From positions 1-25,800 of the forward strand of contig JABDEJ010000029.1 of the NCBI GenBank assembly GCA_013287095.1: a stretch of 25,800 bases of DNA, given 5' to 3'. The position numbers and the translations under genes are program-made. Numbering within the stretch: the first letter of the stretch is position 1; each line of letters starts with the position of its first letter. The DNA comes from Bacteroidota bacterium. Lineage in GTDB: Bacteria; Bacteroidota; Bacteroidia; CAILMK01. Under the pieces are notes generated by a model, which saw only the letters and a list, made by a program, of their open reading frames with translations, searched no databases and was not told the origin of the DNA. This document shows, in pieces, positions 15,316 to 22,386 of the stretch.

Positions 15316-16671
15316 CTACATGCGCAACTTCCTGAATAGATCCACTGCATAATCATCTGTCATGCCCGTAATAAAGTCGAGGGCGATCTGTATTTTGCGG
15401 TATTGGCTTTCACCGTTGTAATGATACTGAAGAGGAATAAGCTTTTGCAGTTTCCTTGAAAAATTGGTTCCCGGACTTGCAACAGCAGATACAAACTCAG
15501 ATAACAATCCGGTCAATACTTTATTCCCTGCAATTTCGACCTCTATGCTTGAGGGATGATTGTATATTTTTTCATTTGATAATGACTCCAATTTGTCTAT
15601 CACTGTTTTCGCTTCCGGGACAATCCCTTTCACCAGCTTTTCATCATGTCTTCCATCTAAAATAGAATGTCTGTTTGATATAAATACCTCAGTGACTGCA
15701 GATATCAGGTTATTAATAGTTATAGCCCTTAAATACGCCAATCGTTCATTTTTATCATATTCCGCTACCTGACTCATTCCCTTTTGGATACGCTCATTAT
15801 GTCTGCCCCCCTTCAGTGCGATATTAAGTTCCAGGAATACGCCTGCAACTGTAGTATAGTCGATAATTCCAAGACGATGGGCATCTTCAAGATCAATAAT
15901 ATGAGTGCTTATATCGTCAGCAGCCTCAACCAAACTGGCAAATGGATGTCTTACAAATGAAATCGGATTATCAGTGATCATTTTTAGCCTGAAAATCTCT
16001 GCCAATGACCTGAAAATGTCGATTTCACTTTGAAAAACACCATAATTTCTGGCAGACGGCTTTTCAAAATGGTTGGCATTGGAAGCTCTTGGATATTTCA
16101 CCATTGAAATCAGGGTGGTATATGTCAGGCAGAAGCCTCCTTCTCTCCTACCATTGAAACGATGTGCCATTACCCTTAATGCATTTGCATTCCCTTCAAA
16201 GTTTGTAAGATCGGCCCATTCAGCATCCGCAAGTCCGTTTTTGAATTCAGGATGGTTCATAAAAAACTGCGAAATTGCATTTTCACCTGAACCACCAAAT
16301 GGCGGATAACCAATATCATGCGCCAGGCAGGCAGCCGCAACGACATTGCCAAGCTGGTTTCGGTAGAAATCTTTTGCCATTTCAGGCATTTCCCGATTGT
16401 CTGGTGCATCTGCCAGTGCATTTCCAATGCTATTGCCAATAGACCTTCCGATACTGGCAGCTTCAAGGCTATGCGTTAATCGGTTGTGGACAAAAACATT
16501 GCCTGGCAAAGGAAAAACTGTGGTTTTGGTTTGCAGCCTGCGGAACGGTGAAGAAAAAACAATCCGGTCATAATCGCGCTGAAATGCTGTTCTGTTCCTG
16601 GATGATTCCTCCCCCGGAGGGATAGGGGTAAAAATACCAAGCCTGTTTGATGAAAATAGATCCTGCCACAT
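15316..16671 (-). CDS. dgt: Deoxyguanosinetriphosphate triphosphohydrolase (dGTPase)
   Basis: 451 residues, HD superfamily. It hydrolyses dGTP (or other dNTPs) to the deoxynucleoside and triphosphate, controlling dNTP pools and sometimes limiting phage. Motifs: RRLQTKTTVFPLPGNVFVHNRLTHSLE (44-70) with His67; AHDIGYPPFGGSGE with metal His118-Asp119; FEGNANALR (158-166); and the last metal Asp at LVEAADD (252/253). Starts MWQDLFSSNRLG, typical of the family. The upstream gap to aspartate kinase holds a palindromic repeat cluster, so it probably has its own promoter. Confidence 0.95.
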   Translation of the reverse strand: MWQDLFSSNRLGIFTPIPPGEESSRNRTAFQRDYDRIVFSSPFRRLQTKTTVFPLPGNVFVHNRLTHSLEAASIGRSIGNSIGNALADAPDNREMPEMAKDFYRNQLGNVVAAACLAHDIGYPPFGGSGENAISQFFMNHPEFKNGLADAEWADLTNFEGNANALRVMAHRFNGRREGGFCLTYTTLISMVKYPRASNANHFEKPSARNYGVFQSEIDIFRSLAEIFRLKMITDNPISFVRHPFASLVEAADDISTHIIDLEDAHRLGIIDYTTVAGVFLELNIALKGGRHNERIQKGMSQVAEYDKNERLAYLRAITINNLISAVTEVFISNRHSILDGRHDEKLVKGIVPEAKTVIDKLESLSNEKIYNHPSSIEVEIAGNKVLTGLLSEFVSAVASPGTNFSRKLQKLIPLQYHYNGESQYRKIQIALDFITGMTDDYAVDLFRKLRM

Positions 16672-16720
16672 GATGCAATTATAGGGCTAATTTGTGAAAA
16701 TATACCAATAAGGTTTTCGC

Positions 16721-16879
16721 AGTCCCAGAGGGACGATATATTGGCAGGACATCCGTTTGTTTTGTTTTCGAGTGCCGTAGGTACGATATTTTCTTTGTAA
16801 AGAGAAAAATGTCATCTCTGCGGGATTCTAGAAGGGTCGTGTTCTTAATTTCTACCAATATGTCGTCCCTCCGGGACTT
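16721..16879. repeat. Cluster of four palindromic repeats, two in each orientation
   Basis: Copies at 16721-16747 and 16771-16796 (plus) and at 16805-16828 and 16852-16879 (minus). Approximate consensus AGTCCCGNAGGGACGA followed by CATATTGGTAG; the core GTCCC..AGGGAC is itself a palindrome. The outer pair is an inverted repeat matching at about 22 of 26 positions. An 88-codon minus frame through it (16679-16945) is an artefact: its SRRDDI peptides are translated repeat. No other copy was seen in the window. Confidence 0.75.
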
Positions 16880-16916
16880 TTGAATGTGGTAATTCTTTCT
16901 AATTACTAAAATCAAC

Positions 16917-18179
16917 CTATCCCAATACGAACTGAATCGTATCACCGCTTCGCATTTCGAGCCTCACTTTTTTATTTATAAGCAATTGTTTCAGTGTGGT
17001 TTCCGAAGGATATTTCACGGTCAATAATTCTAATCCGGATATTTTGGAAATTTCAAATTCCTTTTCAAGAGCCTTCAAAAAATCTCCTCCAGAACCGGGT
17101 CGTTCATCAATGCAAATCTGGAAGCTGATAGCTGAATTATGCATAACATTGACTTTGATACCATACCTGACCACCTCATCAAATATCTGTTCTATAGCTT
17201 CTTCCGCAATAAATGAATAATCCTTTGTAGATAAAGAGATAAGTGACTGGTTTTCTTTGAGGATGATAATGGGTGTTTGAATACTATCGTTTGCGTCATT
17301 TGCAGTGCCAATCATTGTACCGGGCGAATCAGGCTGCAAAAATGAACGAACACTGAGGCTTATATTTTTATTTTGAAGAGGCTTTATGGTTTTTGGATGT
17401 AAAACTGTGGCTCCGTAATAAGTCATTTCAACTACATCCTGATAAGACAATTCCTTAAACTGGATAGTGTCTTTAAATTTCTTGGGGTCAGCATTTAAAA
17501 TACCGGGTACATCTTTCCATATTACAAGTTGCTCAGCATCCAAACAATACGCAAATATAGAAGCTGTAAAGTCTGAACCTTCCCTGCCAAGGGTGGTGGT
17601 TATTTTTGGTGGTGCGCTGCCTATAAACCCCTGCGTGATGACCGGAACCTTTTGTGCAATGGTGGGAATGTGTCCTGAAATAAGAGCCTGAGTAACATCC
17701 CAATCCACGCGCGCCTCCCTATGCAGTTCATTGGTTACAATATAATCCCTTGCATCAAGCCACTTATTTTCAAATCCTGAATCTGACAGATAAGCGCTAA
17801 CAATTTTGGTTGACAAGATTTCGCCGTAGCTTACAATATAATCGTATTCAGCATCGTATCCAATTTTTGATGGGTTGCGAAGACGATTTCCAAGTTCCGA
17901 AAAAATGTTTTCCAATTCATCCCAAATTGATTTTGATTGATCAGGTATGAGATTATCAAGGATCTCAAAATGATATTTTCTAACAATATCGAGTTTGGCC
18001 AAAGTATCCTCATTGTTCCAATATGCATTTAAAACTGCTTCCAGCGCATTGGTTGTCTTGCCCATGGCAGAAATAACGATCACAATAGGCCCTGAAACAT
18101 ATTTTTCAAGGATACTTTTAACATTTCGAACTGCTTCCGCATCTTTAACTGAAGCCCCGCCAAATTTGAAGATCTGCAT
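16917..18179 (-). CDS. lysC: Aspartate kinase
   Basis: 420 residues, monofunctional aspartokinase catalysing the first step (aspartate to aspartyl phosphate) toward lysine, threonine, methionine and diaminopimelate. KFGGASV (5-11) is the ATP/aspartate signature (usually KFGGTSV). TTLGREGSDFTAS and the WKDVPGILNADPK segment complete the kinase domain (about 1-270), followed by two ACT-like domains (about 300-420) that usually bind feedback inhibitors. No homoserine dehydrogenase domain is fused. It starts 3 nt after the GNAT gene stop, so the two form an operon. Confidence 0.93.
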   Translation of the reverse strand: MQIFKFGGASVKDAEAVRNVKSILEKYVSGPIVIVISAMGKTTNALEAVLNAYWNNEDTLAKLDIVRKYHFEILDNLIPDQSKSIWDELENIFSELGNRLRNPSKIGYDAEYDYIVSYGEILSTKIVSAYLSDSGFENKWLDARDYIVTNELHREARVDWDVTQALISGHIPTIAQKVPVITQGFIGSAPPKITTTLGREGSDFTASIFAYCLDAEQLVIWKDVPGILNADPKKFKDTIQFKELSYQDVVEMTYYGATVLHPKTIKPLQNKNISLSVRSFLQPDSPGTMIGTANDANDSIQTPIIILKENQSLISLSTKDYSFIAEEAIEQIFDEVVRYGIKVNVMHNSAISFQICIDERPGSGGDFLKALEKEFEISKISGLELLTVKYPSETTLKQLLINKKVRLEMRSGDTIQFVLG

Positions 18180-18182
18180 AGT

Positions 18183-18644
18183 TTATTTAATTATAAACCC
18201 CTCCAATTGCTCCCTGGTAAACCGGCAGGTTTTCCATTCTTCATCAAAATTGGCTTTGTACTTTTTGTAAAATTCAATGGCAGGGAGATTCCAGTCCAAT
18301 ACCTGCCATACCATTTTTCCAGCATTAGTTTCCCGTGCATGTTGAGCTACCGCCTCAAAAAGTTTGCTGCCAATGCCTGTCTTCCTGTGAGCCTCACGGA
18401 CAATAAGGTCTTCCAGATAAACTGAAACACCTTTCCAGGTAGAATACATATTATATCCCAGGGCTATACCCACTATTTCGTTTTCTTTGTCGGCTACAAA
18501 GGCAAAGAACTGCTTGTCGGCAAAATCTTTATGCAATTGCTCCAGGGTTATTACAAACTCATGTGGGGCTTTTTCATAGATTGCAAGCTCGCGGATCAAT
18601 TCCCATATTCCGGGAATATCTTCTTGTTTGGCAGGTCTTACCAT
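18183..18644 (-). CDS. GNAT acetyltransferase, spermidine/thialysine N-acetyltransferase-like
   Basis: 153 residues. Acetyl-CoA binding motif A is HRKTGIGSKLFEAV (about 111-124), preceded by VYLEDLIV (about 97-104), and followed by W.VLDWN.PAIEFYKKY (about 139-153 of the fold), the pattern of the SSAT/thialysine acetyltransferase group. N-terminal MVRPAKQEDIPGIWELIRELA is a standard GNAT start. Substrate probably a diamine or lysine-like amine, consistent in a loose way with its operon partner aspartate kinase, but not provable here. Divergent from fbp across 163 nt. Confidence 0.88.
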   Translation of the reverse strand: MVRPAKQEDIPGIWELIRELAIYEKAPHEFVITLEQLHKDFADKQFFAFVADKENEIVGIALGYNMYSTWKGVSVYLEDLIVREAHRKTGIGSKLFEAVAQHARETNAGKMVWQVLDWNLPAIEFYKKYKANFDEEWKTCRFTREQLEGFIIK

Positions 18645-18709
18645 AGTGGTTTAAAAGTGTTAATTGTTGATAAATAATTAAACATGTTTTCTTTCTGACC
18701 TCATTCAAA

Positions 18710-18727
18710 TTTCTCCTGAAGGAGAAA
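18710..18727. repeat. Intergenic hairpin TTTCTCC-TGAA-GGAGAAA
   Basis: Perfect 7-bp stem in the divergent gap between the GNAT gene and fbp; a diverged relative of the 8173 hairpin (both preceded by a CCTCA-type start). Not a terminator. Confidence 0.45.
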
Positions 18728-18770
18728 AGCCAATCGGACTGTCTAATTATTTATCTCTCCAATATTATGT

Positions 18771-18778
18771 TAATTTTG
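18771..18778 (+). promoter_or_regulatory. -7 box of fbp (TAATTTTG)
   Basis: Perfect TAnnTTTG box, followed by CGCC, 29 nt before the fbp ATG. At the expected -33 position there is only TTTA or ATTT. Confidence 0.55.
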
Positions 18779-18807
18779 CGCCTCGAAATTACGAAAACAG
18801 TATTTAT

Positions 18808-19842
18808 ATGAGTCATAATGTTAAAACCCTCAGCCAGTTTATTGTAGAGCATGAAAATGATTTCCCATACTCCAAAGGAGAACTTTCAAGGCTACTGAAT
18901 GATATTGGCATCGCATCCAAGATCATTAACCGGGAAGTGAACAAGGCAGGGCTCGTAAATATCCTTGGTGATACCGGGGATATTAATGTACAAGGCGAAG
19001 AAGTCAAAAAACTCGACATCTTTGCCAATGAGCAGTTAATCGCGGCACTTACTTCTGGTGGAGAGGTGTGCGTAATGGGTTCTGAAGAAAACGAAGATAT
19101 TATTGAAGTAGCAGGTAAAGGGCTTCATGGCGCTAAATATGTTGTGCTGTTTGATCCTTTAGACGGCTCATCGAATATTGATGTGAATGCTTCTATTGGT
19201 ACTATTTTTAGTGTTTACCGAAGAAAAACCGAGGGACACGGACCCGGAACTATTGAAGATTGCCTCCAGAAAGGGGTTGACCAGGTAGCTGCCGGATATG
19301 TAATTTATGGTTCTTCTACCATACTGGTTTATTCTACTGGAAATGGGGTAAATGGTTTCACTTTAGACCCTTCTATTGGCGAATTTTGCCTTTCACATCC
19401 CAATATCCAGACACCCAAAGACGGTACTATTTATTCCCTGAATGAAGGCAATACTTCCGATTTTCCCGAAGGTGTGAAACACTATGTATCCTGGTGTAAA
19501 GAAGTGAATAAAGAAGATAAACGTCCCTATTCCAGCCGGTATATCGGCTCATTCGTTGCAGATTTCCATAGAAACCTGCTAAAGGGTGGCATATTCATCT
19601 ACCCACCCACTGCCAAAGCCCCAAAAGGGAAGCTGAGGCTCATGTATGAAGTAAATCCTCTTGGTTTCCTGATTGAACAAGCCGGAGGCCGTGCCACAGA
19701 TGGAAAAAATAGAGTTTTAGAACTGGAACCACTATCCCTGCATCAGCGCACGCCCTTATTCATTGGCAGCGAAAACATGGTAAAACAAGCAGAGAAGTTT
19801 CTCGAAATGGCTGAAAGTGGGAAGCCGGTTCTGAATATGTAG
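18808..19842 (+). CDS. fbp: Fructose-1,6-bisphosphatase, class I
   Basis: 344 residues, the usual length. Removes the C1 phosphate from fructose 1,6-bisphosphate in gluconeogenesis. The metal/phosphate motif [23 protein letters not shown] (about 116-138) is diagnostic of class [18 protein letters not shown] and [22 protein letters not shown] (about 270-296) hold the sugar-binding and Glu metal residues. Divergent from the GNAT/aspartate kinase operon. It ends just before a 23-bp inverted repeat. Confidence 0.97.
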   Translation: MSHNVKTLSQFIVEHENDFPYSKGELSRLLNDIGIASKIINREVNKAGLVNILGDTGDINVQGEEVKKLDIFANEQLIAALTSGGEVCVMGSEENEDIIEVAGKGLHGAKYVVLFDPLDGSSNIDVNASIGTIFSVYRRKTEGHGPGTIEDCLQKGVDQVAAGYVIYGSSTILVYSTGNGVNGFTLDPSIGEFCLSHPNIQTPKDGTIYSLNEGNTSDFPEGVKHYVSWCKEVNKEDKRPYSSRYIGSFVADFHRNLLKGGIFIYPPTAKAPKGKLRLMYEVNPLGFLIEQAGGRATDGKNRVLELEPLSLHQRTPLFIGSENMVKQAEKFLEMAESGKPVLNM

Positions 19843-19859
19843 AATTGCTTCGGCGTATT

Positions 19860-19975
19860 GCCCTGACCCTAAAGGGAACTATCCGATAGTTTACCTGTAA
19901 TAGTTCACGGTTGACAGTTTACGGTATATTACCAACATCAGAGAACTCACCCATAGTTCCCTTTAGGGTCAGGGC
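19860..19975. repeat. 23-bp perfect inverted repeat around a 70-nt spacer
   Basis: Arm 19860-19882 (GCCCTGACCCTAAAGGGAAC...) is the exact reverse complement of 19953-19975. It lies between the convergent ends of fbp and the 118-residue gene, so it could act as a two-way terminator hairpin, but the 70-nt loop, the lack of U-runs and the heptamer array inside make a small palindromic mobile repeat more likely. Confidence 0.8.
19903..19930. repeat. Heptamer array inside the inverted repeat
   Basis: Units GTTCACG, GTTGACA, GTTTACG, GTATATT at an exact 7-nt period. Confidence 0.55.
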
Positions 19976-19997
19976 TTGGCAGCGAAATTTTTCCCTT

Positions 19998-20354
19998 TTA
20001 TTTCAAGGTAAGTACCCACGTTTCAACATCCGCGGGACCTTGCTGAGATTGAGATTGAGAAATAACCTTATAACCTTCTAAATTAAGTTTTTGAATGATT
20101 TCAAGTACTTTAGAAGAACTTGATTTGTATTTATCGAAACTTGCTCCATTATTTCCCCATCCAGAAACATCTGTCTCGATTATCTTACTATTGCCATAGT
20201 CTATCCATGCTTCATTTTTGCCGAGAAGCATCCAAACCTTGACGAACACCGTCTCCGGCTTGTCCTCAGCAGGTCTTTTGGCGAAAATGAAGAATGTGGT
20301 GCTGGCGATAGCAAACAACGACAGTAAGGAGATAAGTTTGAGGCGTTTTTTCAT
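19998..20354 (-). CDS. Small exported hypothetical protein
   Basis: 118 residues. Residues 1-26 (KKRLKLISLLSLFAIASTTFFIFA) are a signal peptide or membrane anchor without a lipobox Cys. The rest has the pattern V.VKVWML....W......I.....(S)KVLEIIQKLNLEGYKVISQSQSQ....ETWVLTLK: a central helix followed by GYKVIS and a final strand, reminiscent of the small DUF4177-type fold (L..LG.EGWELV......YILKR). That likeness is weak. Convergent with fbp; a candidate TACATTCG box lies upstream at about 20385. Function unknown. Confidence 0.65.
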   Translation of the reverse strand: MKKRLKLISLLSLFAIASTTFFIFAKRPAEDKPETVFVKVWMLLGKNEAWIDYGNSKIIETDVSGWGNNGASFDKYKSSSSKVLEIIQKLNLEGYKVISQSQSQQGPADVETWVLTLK

Positions 20355-20485
20355 GATTTTTTTGTTTTTTAGTTGGAGACGAATGTAGGGAAATTGTCTG
20401 ATTATTGTCTGAACTATGATTTTTAGGATGGACAGATTTTAGGAGGTCTATATAATCAAACCCTCTAACTATCTCATTTTTAACA

Positions 20486-20515
20486 CTGACTCCTGATTCC
20501 TGACCCCTGACTCCT
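20486..20515. repeat. Heptamer array, 4 units
   Basis: Units CTGACTC, CTGATTC, CTGACCC, CTGACTC at an exact 7-nt period, just upstream of the reductase promoter. Related words occur at 24775. Confidence 0.75.
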
Positions 20516-20534
20516 TTATTTCATCTACTTTTCT

Positions 20535-20542
20535 TAATTTTG
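20535..20542 (+). promoter_or_regulatory. -7 box of the reductase gene (TAATTTTG)
   Basis: Perfect TAnnTTTG, followed by CACC, 38 nt before the GTG at 20581. The context TTAATTTTGC(A/G)CC is the same as before fbp. Confidence 0.55.
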
Positions 20543-20580
20543 CACCGTTTTTTCACAGAATCAGAGGTAATCAAAGTAAG

Positions 20581-21714
20581 GTGGCATTTCAGCTTTTCAA
20601 CAAAACCAATGCAGAAACATCTTCCGAAGACAAAAAAATGGCGTTAAAATTTCAAAAGTTACAGGTTCATAAAGTCGTTCGTGAAACACCGGATGCTATT
20701 ACCATCTTTTTTCAGAATCCTGACAAACAGGTTTTCAACTATATCCCAGGCCAATATCTCACTTTAAGGACAGAGATCAACGGTAAAGCGGTCAATAGGG
20801 CATTTTCACTATGCTCCTCACCTATTACCGATGAGCTTTTGGCAGTAACCGTGAAAAGAACTCCGGGTGGATTGGTTTCTACCTATTTTATAGATAACCT
20901 CAAGGCTGGAGACTATCTTGAAGTAATGCCTCCTATGGGTAACTTCACAGCCAAGCTAAAAGATTACCAGGTAAAGCATTATGTCCTGATCGGGGCAGGA
21001 AGCGGCATCACGCCTTTGATGTCGATCATGAAATCAGCGCTGGAAGTTGAGCCAATGAGTAAGGTGACTTTACTTTTTGGCAATACGAATACCGGTTCCG
21101 CCATATTTTATAGCACGCTTCAATCCCTACAGGAAAAATACCCTGACAGGCTGAAGGTAATTCATATCCTTACACAACCAGAACCAGGCTGGACGGGCCA
21201 TACTGGGAGAATAAATAAGGCTTCTGCCAAAGATATCCTGCTACCGTTAGTTGGAGCCGATACCCTATCGAAAGAGTTTTATGTTTGCGGGCCGTCCGGC
21301 ATGATGGAAGAAGCTGTAAATGCATTGAAAGAAATGCATATCCACGCGGATAACATCCATCAGGAACATTTCTCTGCACCTCTTTCGCACCCTGAAGACG
21401 AACCTGAAAAACAAGCTGCTGTCGCAGAATTGAAACCGGGAACGGTTAAGGTGATCCTTGAAGGCAAAGAATACAATATTGAAGTCAGACCAAGCGACAG
21501 CATCCTTGAAGCCGCGCTTGATAACGATCTCGATCCTCCTTATGCCTGCATGATAGGTTCCTGTTGCACCTGCAAGGCCAAGCTGCTTTCCGGCAAGGTA
21601 ATCATGGATGATAGAGAAGGTCTGACAGATGAAGAGATCCGTGATGGCTTTGTTTTAACGTGCCAGAGCCATCCAACCACGCCCAACGTGGTAGTTAGCT
21701 ATGATGAAATTTAG
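20581..21714 (+). CDS. PaaE-like FAD/NAD(P)H reductase with C-terminal 2Fe-2S ferredoxin domain
   Basis: 377 residues from GTG 20581; an ATG at 20638 would give 358 residues, the usual length, and is a real alternative. FAD domain (about 22-130) with RAFSLCSSP (73-81); NAD(P) domain (about 132-260) with GAGSGITP (138-145) and CGPSGMMEE (236-244); a linker of about 25 residues; plant-type ferredoxin domain (about 288-377) with C323-x4-C328-x2-C331-x29-C361. It moves electrons from NAD(P)H through FAD to the iron-sulfur centre for an oxygenase or other acceptor. This is the build of PaaE and related oxygenase reductases, but no oxygenase or paa gene is nearby, so the partner is unknown. Confidence 0.92.
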   Translation: MAFQLFNKTNAETSSEDKKMALKFQKLQVHKVVRETPDAITIFFQNPDKQVFNYIPGQYLTLRTEINGKAVNRAFSLCSSPITDELLAVTVKRTPGGLVSTYFIDNLKAGDYLEVMPPMGNFTAKLKDYQVKHYVLIGAGSGITPLMSIMKSALEVEPMSKVTLLFGNTNTGSAIFYSTLQSLQEKYPDRLKVIHILTQPEPGWTGHTGRINKASAKDILLPLVGADTLSKEFYVCGPSGMMEEAVNALKEMHIHADNIHQEHFSAPLSHPEDEPEKQAAVAELKPGTVKVILEGKEYNIEVRPSDSILEAALDNDLDPPYACMIGSCCTCKAKLLSGKVIMDDREGLTDEEIRDGFVLTCQSHPTTPNVVVSYDEI

Positions 21715-21729
21715 GCCGTTTCTTAGAGT

Positions 21730-21759
21730 GTTGTGCTTTGAGTATTTTAGTTAGATTTG
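21730..21759 (+). promoter_or_regulatory. Promoter of the DUF4337 gene
   Basis: GTTG (21730-21733), 18 nt, TAGATTTG (21752-21759): the same N18 spacing as the two SBBP promoters. Confidence 0.55.
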
Positions 21760-21769
21760 TCTCGCAAAC

Positions 21770-21809
21770 AACTCTATAACTTAACAACTCTATAACTCAA
21801 TAACTAACT
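21770..21809. repeat. Octamer array in the 5' leader of the DUF4337 gene
   Basis: Units AACTCTAT, AACTTAAC, AACTCTAT, AACTCAAT, AACTAACT at an exact 8-nt period, ending one base before the ATG at 21811. Transcribed leader sequence free of G. Confidence 0.7.
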
Positions 21810-21810
21810 T

Positions 21811-22386
21811 ATGGAAGAACTTGAAGTTCCCACAGAACACCTTCACGAACAAATTCAGGAAGCGGCCGAAGAAAAAAAAGAAAGATGGATACTTTACGTG
21901 GCTCTATCAACTGCAATCATAGCAGTTTTGGCGGCTATCGCAGGGCTTATGGGTGGCCATCACTCCAATGAAGCCCTGCTTGAACAGCTAAAAGCAAGTG
22001 ACCAATGGGCTTATTTTCAGGCCAAAGGCATCAAATCTGAAATTGCTTCATCAACTGCCAAAATCCTGGCTGCATCCGGGACTAAAGTTGATGCAAGTGA
22101 CCTGAAACAAAAGATAGCTAAATACGAGACGGAAAAAACAGAAATCAAAACACTGGCGACCGAATTTGAAACCAGTTCTAAAGAACATCTCGAAAGGCAT
22201 TTGAATTTTGCTAAATCAGTAACTATTTTCCAGATTTCCATAGCTATAGCTGCAATTGCAATTCTTACCAGGCGCAAACTGCTTTGGGGCATGAGCCTTC
22301 TCGCGGCCATCGGCGGTACATGGTTCTTAGTTGCAGGGTTTTTTGTAAATAGAACCCCCTGTTTTGAAAATTACCGCAACCGATAA
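21811..22386 (+). CDS. DUF4337 family membrane protein
   Basis: 191 residues. N-terminal cytoplasmic acidic/charged helix (1-27, ELEVPTEHLHEQIQEAAEEKKERW), membrane span at about 28-47, then GGHHSNEALLEQLKASDQWAYFQAKGIKSEI, the hallmark of DUF4337, then a coiled-coil segment (about 85-135) and two more spans near the C-terminus (about 138-180). Function not known for the family. It has its own promoter and overlaps the next gene by 23 nt, so the two are cotranscribed. Confidence 0.85.
   Translation: MEELEVPTEHLHEQIQEAAEEKKERWILYVALSTAIIAVLAAIAGLMGGHHSNEALLEQLKASDQWAYFQAKGIKSEIASSTAKILAASGTKVDASDLKQKIAKYETEKTEIKTLATEFETSSKEHLERHLNFAKSVTIFQISIAIAAIAILTRRKLLWGMSLLAAIGGTWFLVAGFFVNRTPCFENYRNR

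Noticed and set aside
16679..16945. Minus-strand ORF of 88 codons
   Set aside because: Its repeated SRRDDI peptides are translations of the palindromic repeat copies, and its 5' end overlaps aspartate kinase.
20581..21714. Phenylacetyl-CoA epoxidase reductase proper (paaE)
   Set aside because: The domain build fits, but no paaABCD or other paa gene is near, so the symbol is not justified.
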